Shown piece after piece: positions 1 through 4,508 of a stretch of 13,524 bases of DNA. The translations under genes were made by a program, and so were the position numbers. The notes beneath the pieces are model-generated. The model was not told where the DNA came from. It saw nothing but the letters and a program-made list of their open reading frames with translations, and searched no databases. This DNA comes from Candidatus Iainarchaeum sp. GTDB taxonomy: Archaea > B1Sed10-29. Each line of letters opens with the position of its first letter. The first letter of the stretch is position 1. The stretch lies in contig PWFL01000008.1 of the NCBI GenBank assembly GCA_003553825.1, positions 1 to 13,524 of the forward strand, in the 5' to 3' direction.

Positions 1-2
1 AT

Positions 3-95
3 AAAAGTGATTGGATGAAGAAGATAACAAAGTTCGCCATAACCTTTGGAGCAGCAGCAATAATCGTGGCATTGATCCTTATTCTATTCACTTAA
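3..95 (+). CDS. C-terminus of an unidentified membrane protein (partial)
   Basis: A frame open to the left edge ends at TAA 93-95. Its last 30 residues are a short polar stretch (KSDWMKKITKF) followed by about 18 hydrophobic residues (roughly AITFGAAAIIVALILILF) and a terminal Thr. This reads as a membrane helix at the extreme C-terminus, as in a tail-anchored protein or the last helix of a larger membrane protein. An ATG at 15 could instead start a 26-residue single-helix peptide, but no good Shine-Dalgarno site is visible before it, so a truncated longer gene is more likely. The protein family cannot be named from this fragment. It lies 9 bp before tRNA-Lys. Confidence 0.55.
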   Translation, partial: KSDWMKKITKFAITFGAAAIIVALILILFT

Positions 96-104
96 GCCAT
101 GAAA

Positions 105-204
105 GGGCCGGTAGCTCAGTCTGGCAGAGCACCAGGCTTTTAAAGGCTTGAAAACACAGCCTGAAGAAACCTGGTAGCCGCGGGTTCAAATCCCGTCCGG
201 CCCA
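105..204 (+). tRNA. tRNA-Lys(UUU) with a canonical intron
   Basis: The acceptor stem pairs GGGCCGG (105-111) with CCGGCCC (197-203), and the discriminator is A204. The D arm has GCTC/GAGC, and the anticodon stem pairs CCAGG (132-136) with CCTGG (170-174). The T arm has GCGGG, TTCAAAT and CCCGT. The anticodon is TTT at 139-141. A 26-nt intron (143-168) interrupts the anticodon loop after position 37. No 3' CCA is encoded, so it must be added after transcription. Its promoter would lie inside the end of the upstream gene. Confidence 0.95.
143..168 (+). other. tRNA-Lys intron with a textbook bulge-helix-bulge
   Basis: The splice motif folds cleanly. The anticodon stem (132-136/170-174) is the outer helix. 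The central 4-bp helix is 137-140 with 163-166, ending in a G-U pair. The 3-nt bulges are TAA (141-143) and AAA (167-169), each cut after its second base. The intron's own helix is AGGCT (144-148) with AGCCT (158-162). This matches the substrate of archaeal tRNA splicing endonuclease. Confidence 0.88.
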
Positions 205-236
205 TCCAAACACAAATAAAGAAATACAGAAACGCA

Positions 237-245
237 CTAAATAAA
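237..245 (+). promoter_or_regulatory. Possible TATA box of tRNA-Phe
   Basis: An AT-rich stretch, CTAAATAAA, lies about 15-20 bp before the first base of tRNA-Phe in the 53-bp gap after tRNA-Lys. It resembles an archaeal TATA element but is slightly close. The two tRNAs could also be co-transcribed. Confidence 0.35.
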
Positions 246-257
246 CACAGGTGGAAA

Positions 258-375
258 GGGAAGATAGCTCAGCGGGAGAGCGCCGCCCTGAAGTAAAACT
301 TTTAGAAAAAGTTTTACGATTCAAAAAAGTTTCGCAGAAAGGCGGTTGTCCGGGGTTCAAATCCCCGTCTTCCCA
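258..375 (+). tRNA. tRNA-Phe(GAA) with a 46-nt intron
   Basis: The acceptor stem pairs GGGAAGA (258-264) with TCTTCCC (368-374), and the discriminator is A375. The D arm has GCTC/GAGC, and the anticodon stem pairs CCGCC (283-287) with GGCGG (341-345). The T arm is CCGGG, TTCAAAT, CCCCG-like. The anticodon GAA lies at 290-292. An intron of about 46 nt (294-339) interrupts the loop between positions 37 and 38. No CCA is encoded. The intron's bulge-helix-bulge is less regular than in the neighbouring tRNA-Lys. Confidence 0.94.
294..339 (+). other. tRNA-Phe intron, relaxed splice motif
   Basis: The boundaries are placed at the canonical 37/38 site. The central helix pairs CTG (288-290) with CAG (335-337), but the fourth pair would be A291 with G334, a mismatch, so the motif is relaxed. 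Within the intron, 293-303 can pair with 307-317 (11 bp around a 3-nt loop). An alternative is 296-303 with 325-332. The two are mutually exclusive. The exact cut sites are inferred from the mature tRNA consensus. Confidence 0.7.
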
Positions 376-418
376 TAAAAACACTTACAAACATTTAAAA
401 TACTTAGAGGAATGAAAA

Positions 419-991
419 ATGAGGCTTGAAAGAATGAAGAGATTCAAAACAGCTCTACCTTTAACAATAGCAACCATATTATTCACCCTGGTTTTTATCT
501 CTCCAGCACAAGCCTCAAGCAACGATTGCTTAGAGATTAGATCAATTACAAAGACAGTAGAAGGAGAAAGCCTTGATTTAACACCAACAGTGATTAATAA
601 CTGTCCTGAGGGAAAAATAGGAGACTTGAAGGCAGGATCAAACACCACAGGATACAGGCTTAAAGAGATATCCTTGGAGCCTAATCAAGAAAGAACTTAC
701 CAATTCAGAGACTTCCCTGTAACACGTAGAGAAATTTTTGAAGTGTCAGTAGTATCCAGTCATACGGGAGATCCATTAACTCAAGTAAGAGAGATAGATG
801 TGGAGCCGGAACCAACCTTAGAAAACGGTGATAGAAACTTGTTGATTACTTTCCTGCTCAATAACATCGCTATTATAGTGGGCATAGTAATAATAACGAT
901 AATAGCCATAATCCTAATAACACCGTTTATATATCACCGTAAGGGCAACAAACCCTTTGAAAGCGAGATAACACTGGAAGATTTAAAATAA
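419..991 (+). CDS. Secreted, membrane-anchored protein of unknown function
   Basis: This 190-residue protein has the layout of a type I membrane protein. Residues 6-32 form a signal peptide (basic start MKRFK, hydrophobic core, then SPAQA before SSND). An exported domain of about 105 residues follows, with two cysteines (C37, C62) that could form a disulfide. A strong transmembrane helix lies at about 141-170, followed by a short cytoplasmic tail rich in Lys and Glu. The exported part is mostly beta-like and looks like a small Ig-type or adhesin-like domain, but I recognise no family. The chosen ATG has a GAGG site (407-410) at good spacing. A second ATG at 434 gives the same signal peptide with a shorter leader and may be the real start. 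It sits between tRNA genes with no functional partner. A surface role is inferred from topology only. Confidence 0.7.
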   Translation: MRLERMKRFKTALPLTIATILFTLVFISPAQASSNDCLEIRSITKTVEGESLDLTPTVINNCPEGKIGDLKAGSNTTGYRLKEISLEPNQERTYQFRDFPVTRREIFEVSVVSSHTGDPLTQVREIDVEPEPTLENGDRNLLITFLLNNIAIIVGIVIITIIAIILITPFIYHRKGNKPFESEITLEDLK

Positions 992-995
992 AGCA

Positions 996-1009
996 CGATA
1001 AAAAATAAA
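996..1009 (+). promoter_or_regulatory. TATA-like element before tRNA-Gly
   Basis: The AT stretch GATAAAAAATAAAG lies about 12-25 bp before the first base of tRNA-Gly in the 29-bp gap after the preceding gene. Position and composition fit an archaeal TATA box for the tRNA. Confidence 0.45.
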
Positions 1010-1020
1010 GAACTGTAAAA

Positions 1021-1123
1021 GCGCCGATAGTCCAGGGGTTAAGAGTCAATCCACTTCAATGGACTGACTAACAGACGCTGGCCTTCCAAGCCAATGACCC
1101 GGGTTCGAATCCCGGTCGGCGCA
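1021..1123 (+). tRNA. tRNA-Gly(UCC) with a non-canonical D-arm intron
   Basis: The acceptor stem pairs GCGCCGA (1021-1027) with TCGGCGC (1116-1122), and the discriminator is A1123. The T arm is CCGGG (1099-1103), TTCGAAT, CCCGG (1111-1115). The anticodon loop CTTCCAA (1083-1089) carries TCC. The anticodon region has no intron. Instead about 31 extra bases (1044-1074) interrupt the D arm between tRNA positions 23 and 24. Removing them restores a normal D arm (GTC with GAC, GGGGTTAA loop). The first anticodon-stem pair (27-43) is a C-A mismatch. No CCA is encoded. Confidence 0.93.
1044..1074 (+). other. Intron in the D stem of tRNA-Gly (position 23/24)
   Basis: A clear bulge-helix-bulge defines the ends. 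The central helix is GTTA (1038-1041) with TAAC (1069-1072). The 3-nt bulges are AGA (1042-1044) and AGA (1073-1075), each cut after AG. The intron helix pairs GTCA (1045-1048) with TGAC (1065-1068) and, after one mismatch, TCCA (1050-1053) with TGGA (1060-1063). On the outside, CAGGG (1033-1037) pairs with CGCTG (1076-1080) apart from one mismatch. All four parts fall in register, so the call rests on structure as well as on the mature tRNA shape. Confidence 0.85.
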
Positions 1124-1127
1124 TTCA

Positions 1128-1160
1128 TTTTTTTCCTAATCTTGAATCTTATTCAGGATT
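1128..1160 (+). terminator. T tract plus hairpin after tRNA-Gly
   Basis: Five bases after the tRNA a run of seven T (1128-1134) fits the T-rich termination signal of archaeal RNA polymerase. It is followed by a hairpin, AATCTTGAAT (1138-1147) with ATTCAGGATT (1151-1160). The hairpin has 10 pairs including one G-U, with loop CTT, then TTT. Either element could end transcription. The rest of the 144-bp gap holds the rnp4 promoter. Confidence 0.5.
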
Positions 1161-1209
1161 TTATGATATATTCGAGGAAACCACGTAGTGCCTAAACTTC
1201 CTGTAATAA

Positions 1210-1217
1210 TTTTAAAG
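1210..1217 (+). promoter_or_regulatory. Likely TATA box of rnp4
   Basis: TTTTAAAG lies about 50 bp before the rnp4 start, which would place transcription start near 1239-1242 and leave a leader of about 25-30 nt. A GGAG site (1256-1259) then lies 8 bases before the ATG. Confidence 0.45.
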
Positions 1218-1267
1218 TACAACGAATAAAAGTAAATAAATCAAGATTATTCAATGGAGCATAAACC

Positions 1268-1597
1268 ATGTCAAAACCAAGCTGGGTGAAAGAACTTGCT
1301 GGAAAACGGATAAAAAAACTATTTAACGAAGCGGAAGAACAGTTTCCCGAGCATCCGGAAAGATCCAGAAGATATATAGAGATAGCTCACAAAATATCTG
1401 AGAAATACAACATACCAATATCTAAAGACCTTAAAAGAAAGTTCTGCCCGAACTGCTACAGTTACTGGGTTCCAGGAGAAACAGTAAAGGTAAGAATTGA
1501 CTCGGAGAACAGTAGAGTAATCTATATCTGCAATGAATGCGGGGGGGAAAGAACCTACGGCTACAGTGAGGAAAAACTGGGTAAAAATAACCAGTAG
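1268..1597 (+). CDS. rnp4: RNase P protein subunit Rnp4 (Rpr2/Rpp21 family)
   Basis: This is the archaeal RNase P protein Rnp4, which pairs with Rnp1 to help the RNase P RNA cut 5' leaders from pre-tRNAs. The 109-residue protein has the family layout: two N-terminal helices (about 5-47) that contact Rnp1, then a zinc ribbon with C60-x2-C63 and C88-x2-C91. FCPNCYSYWVPG after the first pair and CNECGGERTYGY after the second are family-typical. Length is normal for archaea. The start is supported by a GGAG site at 1256-1259. It is a single gene with its own promoter, directly downstream of a cluster of intron-containing tRNA genes, so substrate and enzyme genes are adjacent. Confidence comes from the spacing of the zinc ligands and the VPG motif. 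Confidence 0.92.
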   Translation: MSKPSWVKELAGKRIKKLFNEAEEQFPEHPERSRRYIEIAHKISEKYNIPISKDLKRKFCPNCYSYWVPGETVKVRIDSENSRVIYICNECGGERTYGYSEEKLGKNNQ

Positions 1598-1615
1598 ATA
1601 CATTAATATTGAGAC

Positions 1616-1648
1616 TTATAAATAAGAGGCACACAAAAAATTTATATA
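1616..1648 (+). promoter_or_regulatory. Tandem TATA boxes of the S19e operon
   Basis: Two TATA-like elements precede the operon: TTATAAATAA (1616-1625) and TTTATATA (1641-1648), the latter after an A-rich stretch. The second would place transcription start near 1668-1672, inside the palindrome TTCTCTAGAGAA (1666-1677). That leaves a leader of about 43 nt ending in a strong Shine-Dalgarno site, GGTGATC (1704-1710). A similar TTATAAATA box precedes the KaiC-like gene on the other strand. Confidence 0.6.
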
Positions 1649-1665
1649 CATCCTGGAAACTGGAA

Positions 1666-1677
1666 TTCTCTAGAGAA
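1666..1677 (+). promoter_or_regulatory. 12-bp palindrome at the predicted start of the S19e operon
   Basis: TTCTCTAGAGAA is a perfect 12-bp palindrome exactly where transcription is predicted to begin. The TAGAG half (1671-1675) can also pair with CTCTA (1697-1701) in the leader, just before the ribosome-binding site. It could be an operator or a leader hairpin. The function is inferred. Confidence 0.35.
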
Positions 1678-1712
1678 CAGAGAAACCTAGAAAAAGCTCT
1701 AAAGGTGATCAA

Positions 1713-2129
1713 ATGGTTAATATACAGGAAGTAAAAGCATCTAAACTCATAGACGAAGTATCGGAGAAACTGAAAAAAGAAGACAGCATAAAAAAGCCCG
1801 AATGGGCAAACCACATTAAAACAGGCCAAGACAGAGAAAGAAGACCAAAACAAGAGGACTGGTGGTACAAAAGAACAGCATCCTTACTACGAAGACTCCA
1901 ACTAAACCCAGGAACAGGAGTAAACACTCTAAGAACTTGGTACGGAGGAAAAAAAGACAGAGGACCAGCACCGGAAAGACACAAAAAAGCAAGCGGAAAA
2001 ATAATAAGAACAGCAATACAACAACTGGAAGAAGCAGGATACGTGGAAAAAGCCGAATCAGGAAGAAAAACAACTTCAAAAGGCCAATCACTACTTGAAA
2101 AAACCACCAACGAAATAAAATCCCAATAA
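1713..2129 (+). CDS. rps19e: Ribosomal protein S19e (eS19)
   Basis: Small-subunit ribosomal protein eS19, which binds the head of the 30S subunit and is shared by archaea and eukaryotes but absent from bacteria. The 138-residue length is normal. Family signatures are clear: DWWYKRTASLLRRLQLNPG (about 49-67), GVNTLRTWYGGKKDRG (about 69-84), and ASGKIIRTAIQQLEEAGYVEK (split around 93-113) followed by GRKTTSKGQSLLEK. The ATG is fixed by a strong GGTGATC site two bases upstream, matching the 3' end of archaeal 16S rRNA. It is the first gene of a long + strand operon and lies 25 nt before the PDCD5 gene, the usual archaeal partner. Confidence 0.96.
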   Translation: MVNIQEVKASKLIDEVSEKLKKEDSIKKPEWANHIKTGQDRERRPKQEDWWYKRTASLLRRLQLNPGTGVNTLRTWYGGKKDRGPAPERHKKASGKIIRTAIQQLEEAGYVEKAESGRKTTSKGQSLLEKTTNEIKSQ

Positions 2130-2154
2130 ACCTCAAAACAAAGAGGATAAAAAG

Positions 2155-2487
2155 ATGCCTGAAGACATCTCCGAAATAAGAGAACAAAAAAAGAAAGAAC
2201 TACAAGAACAGATACAAGAAGGAAGAAAAGAGAAACAAGAACAAGTGCAGAAACAAGCAGAAGCAATGAAACAACAAATGCTAAGACAAGCACTAACAAA
2301 AGAAGCAAGAGAAAGACTAGGAAGAATAAGAGCAGCAACACCGGAAAAAGCAGAAAAAGTAGAAGCACTGGCAATAAGACTATGGAGATCAGGACAGATA
2401 AACGGGAAAATAACTGATGAAAAACTCAAACAACTCCTAAAGAAGATAAGTTCACAAAAAAAGGAACCAAACATCAAAAGAAGATAA
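2155..2487 (+). CDS. PDCD5/TFAR19-family DNA-binding protein
   Basis: Archaeal homologue of human PDCD5 (TFAR19). The archaeal members are small helical proteins reported to bind DNA, and their cellular role is unsettled. The protein has 110 residues, normal for the family. A long charged N-terminal helix (about 5-42, Lys/Glu/Gln-rich) precedes the conserved core from about 43 to 100, including LTKEARERLGRIR, PEKAEKVEALAIRLWRSGQI and ITDEKLKQLLKKI. The last ten residues are basic. GAGGAT upstream supports the ATG. It sits between S19e and L39e, the standard place for this gene in archaeal genomes, which strengthens the call and suggests a link to translation. Confidence 0.93.
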   Translation: MPEDISEIREQKKKELQEQIQEGRKEKQEQVQKQAEAMKQQMLRQALTKEARERLGRIRAATPEKAEKVEALAIRLWRSGQINGKITDEKLKQLLKKISSQKKEPNIKRR

Positions 2488-2511
2488 CAAAAACCAAAAC
2501 AGGTGAAAAAC

Positions 2512-2709
2512 ATGAGCAGCAACAAGGATCAAGAAATGAAGAAAAGACTCGCAAGCGCCCAAAAATCCAACCAGTCACCACCACTATGGGTAATGCAAAA
2601 AACAGAGGACATAAGATGGCACCCAATCAGAAAAAGAAGAACACTGAGAAACTGGAGAAGAAACAAACTATCCAATAGAATACGGAACAAAATGGAGAAG
2701 AACGAATAG
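2512..2709 (+). CDS. rpl39e: Ribosomal protein L39e (eL39), enlarged
   Basis: eL39 is a tiny basic protein that lines the polypeptide exit tunnel of the large subunit. The start at ATG 2512 gives MSSNKDQEMKKRLASAQ, matching the family's usual S-N-K opening, with GGTGA six bases upstream. A GTG at 2503 is less likely. Family features follow: PLWVMQKT, WHP and NWRRNKLS. At 65 residues it is longer than the usual 50-51. About five extra residues seem inserted between HP and the NWRR motif, and about eleven basic residues follow the normal end. There is no sign of a frameshift. The gap to L31e is 27 nt, the family's usual neighbour. Confidence 0.88.
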   Translation: MSSNKDQEMKKRLASAQKSNQSPPLWVMQKTEDIRWHPIRKRRTLRNWRRNKLSNRIRNKMEKNE

Positions 2710-2736
2710 AAAACAGTCCAACACGGAGGAACAAAA

Positions 2737-3351
2737 ATGCCAGAAGAAGAACCCGAAGAAATAAATGAAGAAACAGAAGAAACTACAGAAGAAACGGAAG
2801 AAGATGAAATAGAACAAGAAGAACCACAAGAAGAGTCAGAAGACGAATCAGAAGAACAAGAAGAAGATGAGCCGGAGGAAGAACAAGAACCCGAAGAAGA
2901 ACCTGAAGAAGAAAGTGAAGACGAAGAACCAGAGGAAGAGGAACAGGAAAAGGAAGATACAGAGGACGAAAAAGAGCTTGAAATAGAAGAAGTTGAGACC
3001 CCAGAAACACCTGAAGAACTCGAAGAACTAGGAGAGGAACTGGAAGAAGCAGGTCTTGAAGAAGCAATGGATACCCCGGAGCCAGAGAAAGAAGAAATAG
3101 AGGTTCCTACCGAAGAAAAATTCCTAACAGTGCCTACAAGAGAAGCCAGAAAAGCAGCAAGACAAAAAAGACCTAAAAAAGCAATGAAGATCATTAAAAA
3201 CCACTTAAACCGGCACCTCAAAAGACAGGTGAAGATATCAAGAGAACTGAACCAAGAAATCTGGAAAACAGGAACAAAAACACCCTCTCAAATCGAAGTA
3301 AAAGTAGAAATGACACCAGAAGAAGCAATAGCATACCCAAAAGAACAGTAA
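2737..3351 (+). CDS. rpl31e: Ribosomal protein L31e (eL31) with a long acidic N-terminal extension
   Basis: The last 80 or so residues (about 126-204) are eL31, a large-subunit protein at the rim of the exit tunnel: KFLTVPTREARKAARQKRPKKA, then MKIIKNHLNRHLKR, VKISRELNQEIW and IEVKVEMTPEEAIAY match the family in order. The first 125 residues are a low-complexity tract dominated by Glu, with Asp, Pro, Thr, Ser and Gln and almost no hydrophobic or basic residues. Normal archaeal eL31 is about 80-95 residues, so the protein is roughly doubled. The ATG has a GGAGG site at the right distance and the frame is open throughout, so this is one gene. No internal ATG with a good site lies at the normal eL31 start; ATG at residue 111 (3067) is the only candidate. 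The acidic part is probably disordered and its role is unknown. Confidence 0.93.
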   Translation: MPEEEPEEINEETEETTEETEEDEIEQEEPQEESEDESEEQEEDEPEEEQEPEEEPEEESEDEEPEEEEQEKEDTEDEKELEIEEVETPETPEELEELGEELEEAGLEEAMDTPEPEKEEIEVPTEEKFLTVPTREARKAARQKRPKKAMKIIKNHLNRHLKRQVKISRELNQEIWKTGTKTPSQIEVKVEMTPEEAIAYPKEQ

Positions 3352-3385
3352 CATCCGAGAAAAAGAACTTGAACTAGGTGTATAC

Positions 3386-4021
3386 ATGATAGGAAGAGCA
3401 AAGTACCAAAAATCCTCAGAAATAGGAGTATTCTCAAAATCAAACAACGAAATAACCCTAGTACCACCGGCAGCCTCAAAAAACTACAAGAAAAAAGTAA
3501 AAAGCATTCTAGAAACCGACATAGTTGAAACCACTGTATGCAACTCCAACCTAATCGGAGTATTCGTGGCAATGAATGACAAAAGAATCATACTACCATC
3601 AACCATAATGGAACACGAAGAAGAAACCTTAAAAGAATACTTCGACCAAGTGGACATTATAAATACAAAATACACAGCGATAGGAAATCTAGTAGCGATG
3701 AACAACAATGGAATAGCAATAAGCAGATTCATAAAGGAAGATATAGATGCACCGTCGCTCGAAGTAGCAGGCACAACTTTAGTAGGATCCACCGTGTTTA
3801 CAACGGACAAAGGGTTCCTGGCCCACAGAAACACAAAGGAAAAAGAAATAAAATCACTAGAAGAAACTTATAAGGTAGAAGGAAAAGTGGGAACAATCAA
3901 CTTCGGAGACCCATACGTTAAAAACGGGATAATAGGAAACAACAATGGAATACTCGTTGGAGGAGAAACCACAGGTCCAGAAATAAACCGAGTAGATGAA
4001 ATATTTATGTTAAAGGAATAA
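3386..4021 (+). CDS. eif6: Translation initiation factor aIF6
   Basis: aIF6 binds the 50S subunit at uL14 and keeps it from joining the 30S, acting in subunit maturation and in control of initiation. The 211 residues cover the whole five-fold pseudosymmetric family. Conserved pieces include NSNLIGVFVAMN (53-64), YTAIGNLVAMNNNGI (96-110), LVGSTVFTTDKGFLAH (132-147), GTINFGDPYVKNGIIGNNNG (169-188) and the closing TGPEINRVDEIF. The length is close to normal for archaea. An AGGTG site (3376-3380) supports the ATG. It follows L31e by 34 nt, as in most archaea. Confidence 0.96.
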   Translation: MIGRAKYQKSSEIGVFSKSNNEITLVPPAASKNYKKKVKSILETDIVETTVCNSNLIGVFVAMNDKRIILPSTIMEHEEETLKEYFDQVDIINTKYTAIGNLVAMNNNGIAISRFIKEDIDAPSLEVAGTTLVGSTVFTTDKGFLAHRNTKEKEIKSLEETYKVEGKVGTINFGDPYVKNGIIGNNNGILVGGETTGPEINRVDEIFMLKE

Positions 4022-4077
4022 ACCAAAATCAAGATATACATAACACCCAAATAAATAAACAAATAGGAGGAATAAAC

Positions 4078-4488
4078 ATGAACCAACAAGACCAACAAAG
4101 ACTAGCCCTACAGGCAAGACAGATACAGCAAGGAATGCAGAAAGCACAGCAAGATCTACAACAGGTAGAACAACAACTGAAAATGATCAAATCCACTAGA
4201 GAAGGAATCGAAGAACTATCCAAAAAAGAAGAACAAGACGTAATAGCACCAATAGGAGAAGGAGTATACATGCCTTCAGAAATAAAGAACACTGAAAAAA
4301 CACTAGTGGAAGTAGGAGCAGGAGTAGTGCTTGAAAAAACACCAGACCAAGCAATAATAACATTAGGAGACAGAAAAGATTCTCTACTAGACGTTAAGAA
4401 AAAACTAAAAGCACAGCAAAAGAAACTGCAAAGACAATACCAGCAAATTGCCCAACAAATACAACAACAAAGACAACAGTCCGAATAA
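4078..4488 (+). CDS. pfdA: Prefoldin subunit alpha
   Basis: Alpha subunit of prefoldin, the hexameric (2 alpha, 4 beta) chaperone that captures unfolded proteins and passes them to the thermosome. In the 136 residues an N-terminal coiled coil (about 1-50, Gln-rich) and a C-terminal coiled coil (about 97-136) flank the beta-hairpin core. That core includes VIAPIGEGVYMPSEIKN, TLVEVGAGVVLEKTPDQAI and a second VG-type turn. This layout and the PIGEGVYMP/VGAGVVLEKT motifs are diagnostic. AGGAGGA before the ATG is one of the strongest ribosome-binding sites in the window. It lies in the usual place before ftsY. The Gln content of both helices is high. The beta subunit is not in this window. Confidence 0.95.
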   Translation: MNQQDQQRLALQARQIQQGMQKAQQDLQQVEQQLKMIKSTREGIEELSKKEEQDVIAPIGEGVYMPSEIKNTEKTLVEVGAGVVLEKTPDQAIITLGDRKDSLLDVKKKLKAQQKKLQRQYQQIAQQIQQQRQQSE

Positions 4489-4508
4489 AAATACAAAAAA
4501 TAGAGAAA

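Noticed and set aside
1186..1197. 12-base match GTAGTGCCTAAA shared with the opposite strand at about 12455-12466
   Set aside because: Both copies are intergenic, but matches of 12 bases are expected by chance in a window of this size when both strands are compared.
1175..1202. Possible H/ACA-like hairpin (AGGAA with TTCCT, inner CAC/GTG)
   Set aside because: Stems are too short, there is no clear kink-turn and no ACA box at the right distance.
1575..1596. ACTGG/CCAGT inverted repeat at the end of rnp4
   Set aside because: Only five pairs around a ten-base loop and inside the coding sequence; too weak for a terminator call.
1709..2374. Long hydrophobic open frame on the - strand over S19e and PDCD5
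   Set aside because: Antisense of purine-rich genes gives Leu/Phe/Val-rich frames without stops. The + strand genes are certain.
2503..2511. GTG at 2503 as the L39e start
   Set aside because: The GTG is part of the GGTGA ribosome-binding site for ATG 2512, and the family starts with M-S-S-N-K.
2529..3221. Long Ser-rich open frame on the - strand
   Set aside because: It is the antisense of L39e and the Glu-rich part of L31e; GAA/GAG repeats read as TTC/CTC/TCT. It has no family features.
2737..3351. L31e as two genes, an acidic protein and a separate L31e
   Set aside because: The frame is continuous, and no good ribosome-binding site with start codon lies at the L31e boundary.
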